A DNA stretch of 11,713 nt from Sorlinia euscelidii (lineage in GTDB: Bacteria > Pseudomonadota > Alphaproteobacteria > Acetobacterales > Acetobacteraceae): the NCBI RefSeq assembly GCF_036452155.1, contig NZ_JAWJZY010000013.1, one strand, 5' to 3'. Under the pieces are notes generated by a model. That model was not told the origin of the DNA. It did not search any database and saw only the letters and a list, made by a program, of their open reading frames with translations. Shown in pieces: positions 8,464 to 11,713 of this stretch; the stretch's first letter is position 1, and each line of letters begins with the position of its first letter. The translations under genes and the position numbers were made by a program.

Positions 8464-8746
8464 ATTATTAACTCCCTCTCGGACGACCGACTAAGGTGGG
8501 GTCGGCCATGCGTTCATATGACGGATCGTTTGCACAGGAATAATCGGAAAAACGAAAGCTCGCCGCCAGCGTTTCTCCCCCAATAATCCCAGGAAGTGAC
8601 GACGTGCCCACCTTATCCATTTCAATGCAAGCGCTCAAATGCAAAAATGGGTTTATTTTGCGCCTTGTCCGTCGTAATTCTTTCCGCATTCGTCCCGGTC
8701 CCTCGCGCCCGAACGCGCCCTTACAATTCCATCTGGAGAAGTTGTC
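8464..8746. promoter_or_regulatory. Divergent intergenic region between lipoprotein and secreted-protein genes
   Basis: These 283 bases hold no gene I can support. They contain the lipoprotein's ribosome-binding site (complement of 8464-8480), GGAGA at 8735-8739 before the secreted protein's ATG, and a TACAAT (8722-8727) that could be a -10 but lies very close to the start codon. TAAGGTGGG (8492-8500) is matched by its inverse CCCACCTTA (8607-8615). Short frames such as the one starting ATG at 8509 end quickly and differ between arms. Confidence 0.4.
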
Positions 8747-9297
8747 ATGAAGCCACGCCACGTTGTCAAAAACTTCAGACAAGCGTGCAGCTTGACCCGG
8801 CTTTTTCCTGCCGCCCTTCTCTTTATTTCCCCCGTCGCGCAGGCCGCCCCACCTGCGGTGAGTCACCCACCCATGAGGCTTTCAATGTGCAGGGTCTTAA
8901 AAGTGAGCTGATGGTGACGGCGCTCTCCTGTAGCGCGCAGGATCGCTATAACGCGTTCGTGACGAAATTCAGGCCGAAACTGGCGGAGGAGGAAGGACGT
9001 CTCGATCGCTATTTCCGGAGCAATTACGGGCGGGCCGCCAGTCGCCAGCGTGATGACTATGTGACGCAGCTCGCAAATGTTCAGTCCAAGGGTGGCGTGC
9101 AGGCGGGCACAGTCTTCTGCGCACAGCGTATGCAGATGTTTGATGAGATCGACGCCCTCAAGGATGGGGCGGATCTTTCTCATTATGCGGAAGGTAAGGA
9201 CATCGCCCAACCGGAATCATTTGAGTCTTGCAGCGGGCCGCGTAACACGACAGCCCGTGCGCAGCAGCATCGTCGTAGACGCAGCGCGAAACATTGA
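8747..9297 (+). CDS. Small secreted four-cysteine protein of unknown function
   Basis: The ATG (8747) follows GGAGA by seven bases. A classical signal peptide ends in LLFISPVAQA|A; the protein is about 183 residues. The mature part opens PTCGESPTHEAFNVQGLKSE and runs through LMVTALSCSAQDRYNAFV, an Arg/Glu-rich helical stretch, RYFRSNYGRAASRQRDDYVT, QLANVQSKGGVQAGTVFCAQ and FDEIDALKDGADLSHYAEG. It ends in a basic tail (RAQQHRRRRSAKH). There are four mature cysteines (PTC, LSC, VFC, ESC), suggesting two disulfides in the periplasm. From memory, similar proteins are common in acetic acid bacteria, with no known role. The signal peptide and the body are in different frames in both arms; one extra C in the CCCC near 8846-8849 would join them. 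Confidence 0.72.
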
Positions 9298-9357
9298 CAT
9301 GATGGTGATGAGACCGGTCGCACGCCCTGACATGCAACGCCCCAACGCCGAAGCACG

Positions 9358-11370
9358 ATGATGCGCGACGATCTCTTCCCGGTCAAAATCCTGAGCGCCC
9401 CAGGCGCGATCGCACCCGCAAGGCGGCAAGCGCCTATGATGCCGCACAGATTGAAGTGCTAGAGGGGCTGGAGCCTGTGCGTCGGCGCCCCGGCATGTAT
9501 ATTGGCGGCACGGATGATACGGCCTATCATCACTTGGCTTCCGAGATCATCGATAATGCGATGGATGAAGCGGTCGCCGGTTTTGCCGACGTGATTGAGG
9601 TCAGCCTCGAAAGCGCCGACACGCTTTACGTGCGCGATAATGGGCGCGGCATCCCCGTCGATGCCCACCCGAAATTCAAGGATCGCTCCGCTTTGGAGGT
9701 GATTTTCACCACCCTCCATGCCGGGGGAAGTTTTCGGGCAAAGCTTATCAGACATCGGGGGTTTACATGGTGTCGGCTCCTCCGTCGTCAATGCGCTTTC
9801 CTCCTTTCTACAAGTGGACGTCATACGGGACCGCGCTCTTTGGCGCCAGGTCTATGCGCGTGGCGTCCCGCAGTCAGCGCTCGAGAAAATTGGCAAGGCG
9901 CCAGGTCGTAGCGGCACCGCGGTGCGTTTTACGCCGGATCATCAGATTTTTGGTCATCTCGGTTTCTCAGCCGACCGGCTATATCGCCTCTGCCGATCAA
10001 AAGCGTCACTTTTCCGCAATGTCACAATCCATTGGAAAATGGCAGCGGACTCCATCAAGAGAGGGGATGACACGCCGGAGACGGATATCATCCACTTTCC
10101 GAATGGTCTGGCGGATAGTCTCGTTACCGAGCTGGAAGCGCCTGAAACGCTGCTGGCCCCGCTATGGGCAGGCGAGGCGCAGCTCCCTAAATCCGCCGAT
10201 GGCGAAGAGAGCGGCCGGGTTGAATGGGCGATTGCCTTTATCTCTCGCGGTTCGGCCGCCATCGCGTCTTTCTGCAATACGATCCCGACCCCTCAGGGCG
10301 GCACGCATGAGATTGGCCTCCGAGCCGCGCTTCTGAAGGGCTTCCGCCATTGGGGTGAGCAGCGCGCCATGAAACGCGCTGGTGTGATCACGGCCGATGA
10401 CATTATGGGGATGGTGGCCAGTAAGCTCTCCGTCTTCATCCGGGATCCGCATTTTCAGGGTCAGACGAAAGAGAAACTGACGACGCAGGAAGCTGCGCGC
10501 CTTGTCGAAGGGGCGTTACGCGACCGGATTGACCATTGGCTGGGCGGCAACCCCGCACAGGCGGATCAGCTCCTCACCGCAATTGTCGAGCGGGCGGAAG
10601 ACCGGCTCCGGCGGAAGGAAAACCGGGACACGCTGCGCAAAAGTGCGACGCGTCGCCTGCGCCTTCCCGGCAAACTGACGGATTGCACGCGGGAGAACGC
10701 GGCCGAGACCGAGATTTTCCTCGTCGAAGGAGATTCCGCTGGTGGGTCCGCCCGTCAGGCGCGGGACCGGGAAACCCAGGCCGTGCTGCCTTTACGCGGC
10801 AAAATCCTGAATGTCGCCTCCGCCACAGCTGAAAAACTGCGCGCCAATCAGGAGTTGAAAGACCTCGTTGAAGCCCTCGGCGCCGGGATTGGCGGACAGT
10901 TTGACTCGGAAAAGCTGCGTTATGGCCGTGTCATCATCATGACGGATGCCGATGTCGATGGCGCGCATATCGCCTCCCTTCTCATGACTTTCTTCTATCG
11001 CGAAATGCCCCGCCTGATTGAAGGCGGCCATCTTTACCTTGCGCAACCGCCGCTCTACAGGCTGACACATGGTCCCAAGACCGTTTATGCAATGAATGAT
11101 GATGATCGGGATCGTTGCATCAAGCGGGACTTCAAACCGAATGCGCGGGTTGAAATTTCCCGCTTTAAAGGTCTTGGTGAAATGCCGGTGAGTGACCTTA
11201 AAAAAACAACAATGGACCCTCGCCACCGCACAATGCTTCGTGTCATTGTCCCACGGGAAGACGAGTCATTGACTCGCAATCAGGTGGAGAGCCTCATGGG
11301 ACGTAAGCCCGAACTGCGCTTTCAATTCATTCAGGAGCGTGCGCGTTCCGTTGAGATGCTTGATATCTGA
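9358..11370 (+). CDS. parE: DNA topoisomerase IV subunit B
   Basis: This ATPase subunit of the enzyme that decatenates sister chromosomes works with ParC. The merged protein is about 670 residues, normal for alphaproteobacteria. In order: PVRRRPGMYIGG; the GHKL ATPase motifs EIIDNAMDEA and DNGRGIPVD; then GGLHGVGSSVVNALS; a transducer region; the TOPRIM motifs EIFLVEGDSAGGSA and IIMTDADVDGAHIASLLMTF; and the C-terminal RFKGLGEMPVSDLKKTTMDP with LMGRKPELRFQFIQ. GyrB is ruled out as less likely by length and by YLAQPPLYRL-type ParE wording. From about 9762 the frame is open to the TGA. Three undercalls split the N-terminus: a C at 9378-9380 (corrected by the left arm), and G-runs at 9723-9727 and 9757-9761, where both arms read five G's though six are needed. 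No strong SD precedes the ATG at 9358. Confidence 0.95.
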
Positions 11371-11713
11371 TGCGCCTCCTGCGTTTCGGTCAGAAGTCGC
11401 GGGGGTGGTCACGTGTGCAGGCCGTCCTCGCCCTTGTTACCGGAATGTCGTCTTTCGAGATCGGCGCGGCGATGGCCAAAATCTTTTTGGCACATTTTCC
11501 GCCGAGCAGATGGTAGGACTGCGCGTTTGCCTGGCATCCGTCATGCTCCTCATCCTGGTGCGGCCGCGCGTTGAATATCTGACCCGCGCCAATATCAAGC
11601 TCTTCATCCCGTATGGCGCGGCCATGGCGATGATGAACCTCTTTTTCTACATTGCGCTCAGCCGGATGGCGCTGGGCCTCGCCGTCACGATCGAATTTAT
11701 CGGTCCGCTCTCA
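11370..11713 (+). CDS. EamA/RhtA-family amino-acid/metabolite exporter, 5' part
   Basis: This is an inner-membrane drug/metabolite-superfamily exporter; the RhtA branch exports threonine and homoserine. The ATG shares its A with the parE TGA (11368-11372), so translation is probably coupled to parE. The merged sequence reads MRLLRFGQKSRGWSRVQAVL (basic cytoplasmic lead into helix 1), ALVTGMSSFEIGAAMAKNLF, then VGLRVCLASVMLLILVRPRV (helix 2), NIKLFIPYGAAMAMMNLFFY (helix 3) and ALSRMALGLAVTIEFIGPLS (start of helix 4). The last segment is the RhtA-like signature of the family. About 114 of roughly 290 codons are visible. The A-run near 11479-11482 is one base short here; the left arm has five A's. 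Confidence 0.85.

Larger units (their letters stand above)
5830..11707. repeat. Right arm of a window-spanning inverted repeat
   Basis: This is the mirror image of 1-5828 and generally the better-preserved copy: parE keeps one open frame of 550 codons here (9718-11370), and cysK keeps its first 241 codons. It is not error-free. For example, a T is missing in the T-run at 5921-5925 and a C after 5952, both of which the left arm retains. Taking the frame-consistent base from either arm at each disagreement restores nearly all the proteins described below. Confidence 0.95.

Noticed and set aside
8596..8860. N-terminal extension of the secreted protein (reading from TTG-like starts upstream of 8747)
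   Set aside because: That frame lacks an SD and reads through the signal-peptide coding region in the wrong frame. The ATG at 8747 has an SD and gives a proper signal peptide.
1..11707. A composite transposon or other element bounded by long inverted repeats
   Set aside because: The repeats meet at the centre with nothing between them, contain only chromosomal housekeeping genes, and there is no transposase, integrase or target-site duplication.
1..11707. True duplication of parE, cysK and neighbours
   Set aside because: The copies differ by frame-breaking homopolymer indels with unchanged amino acids, which is a sequencing signature rather than gene divergence.
1..11713. CRISPR array, tRNA, rRNA, toxin-antitoxin or defence genes
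   Set aside because: I looked for short direct repeats, cloverleaf ends and familiar motifs on both strands and saw none.

Overview
The dominant fact about this window is its geometry. It is one giant inverted repeat with no spacer: bases 1-5828 are the reverse complement of about 5830-11707, folding around the C at 5829 inside GGTTCAACC. Each gene therefore appears twice, in mirror order. The arms differ mainly by one-base insertions or deletions in short homopolymers, falling at different places in each arm and breaking nearly every reading frame in both, including the essential gene parE. The right arm is about 50 bases longer, so the left arm has lost more bases. This is what one strand read into its own complement would look like (fold-back or missed-adapter long read, or an amplification chimera) with incomplete polishing. 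I read it as one genomic segment of about 5.9 kb seen twice, not as a real duplication.

Combining the arms and reading outward from the centre (right-arm coordinates), the unique segment holds: the C-terminal half of an OmpA-family peptidoglycan-binding outer-membrane protein (+, to 6248); a GC-rich hairpin; cysK, cysteine synthase (-, 6300-7242); a divergent Rrf2-family regulator (+, 7416-7862); a hairpin terminator; a small lipoprotein (-, 7898-8463); a 283-bp divergent intergenic region; a small secreted four-cysteine protein (+, 8747-9297); parE, topoisomerase IV subunit B (+, 9358-11370); and the start of an EamA/RhtA-type exporter (+, 11370-window end) whose ATG overlaps the parE stop. 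The left arm repeats this in reverse: exporter 1-337, parE 337-2329, secreted protein 2390-2931, lipoprotein 3209-3766, Rrf2 3803-4251, cysK 4422-5355, OmpA 5411-5828.

The organism looks like an alphaproteobacterium, probably an acetic acid bacterium (Acetobacteraceae): GC-rich codons, a ParE of alphaproteobacterial type, an OmpA C-terminus of the acetic-acid-bacterial style (VFFDWD, REPQNRRV), and a small secreted protein that resembles, from memory, a lineage-restricted acetic-acid-bacterial family. No search could be run.

Most of the content is ordinary housekeeping. The most biologically interesting point is the Rrf2 regulator divergent from cysK. It lacks the three-cysteine cluster of IscR and recalls the Firmicutes CymR-CysK sulfur-control pair. 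I found no mobile element, CRISPR array, defence system, rRNA or tRNA.
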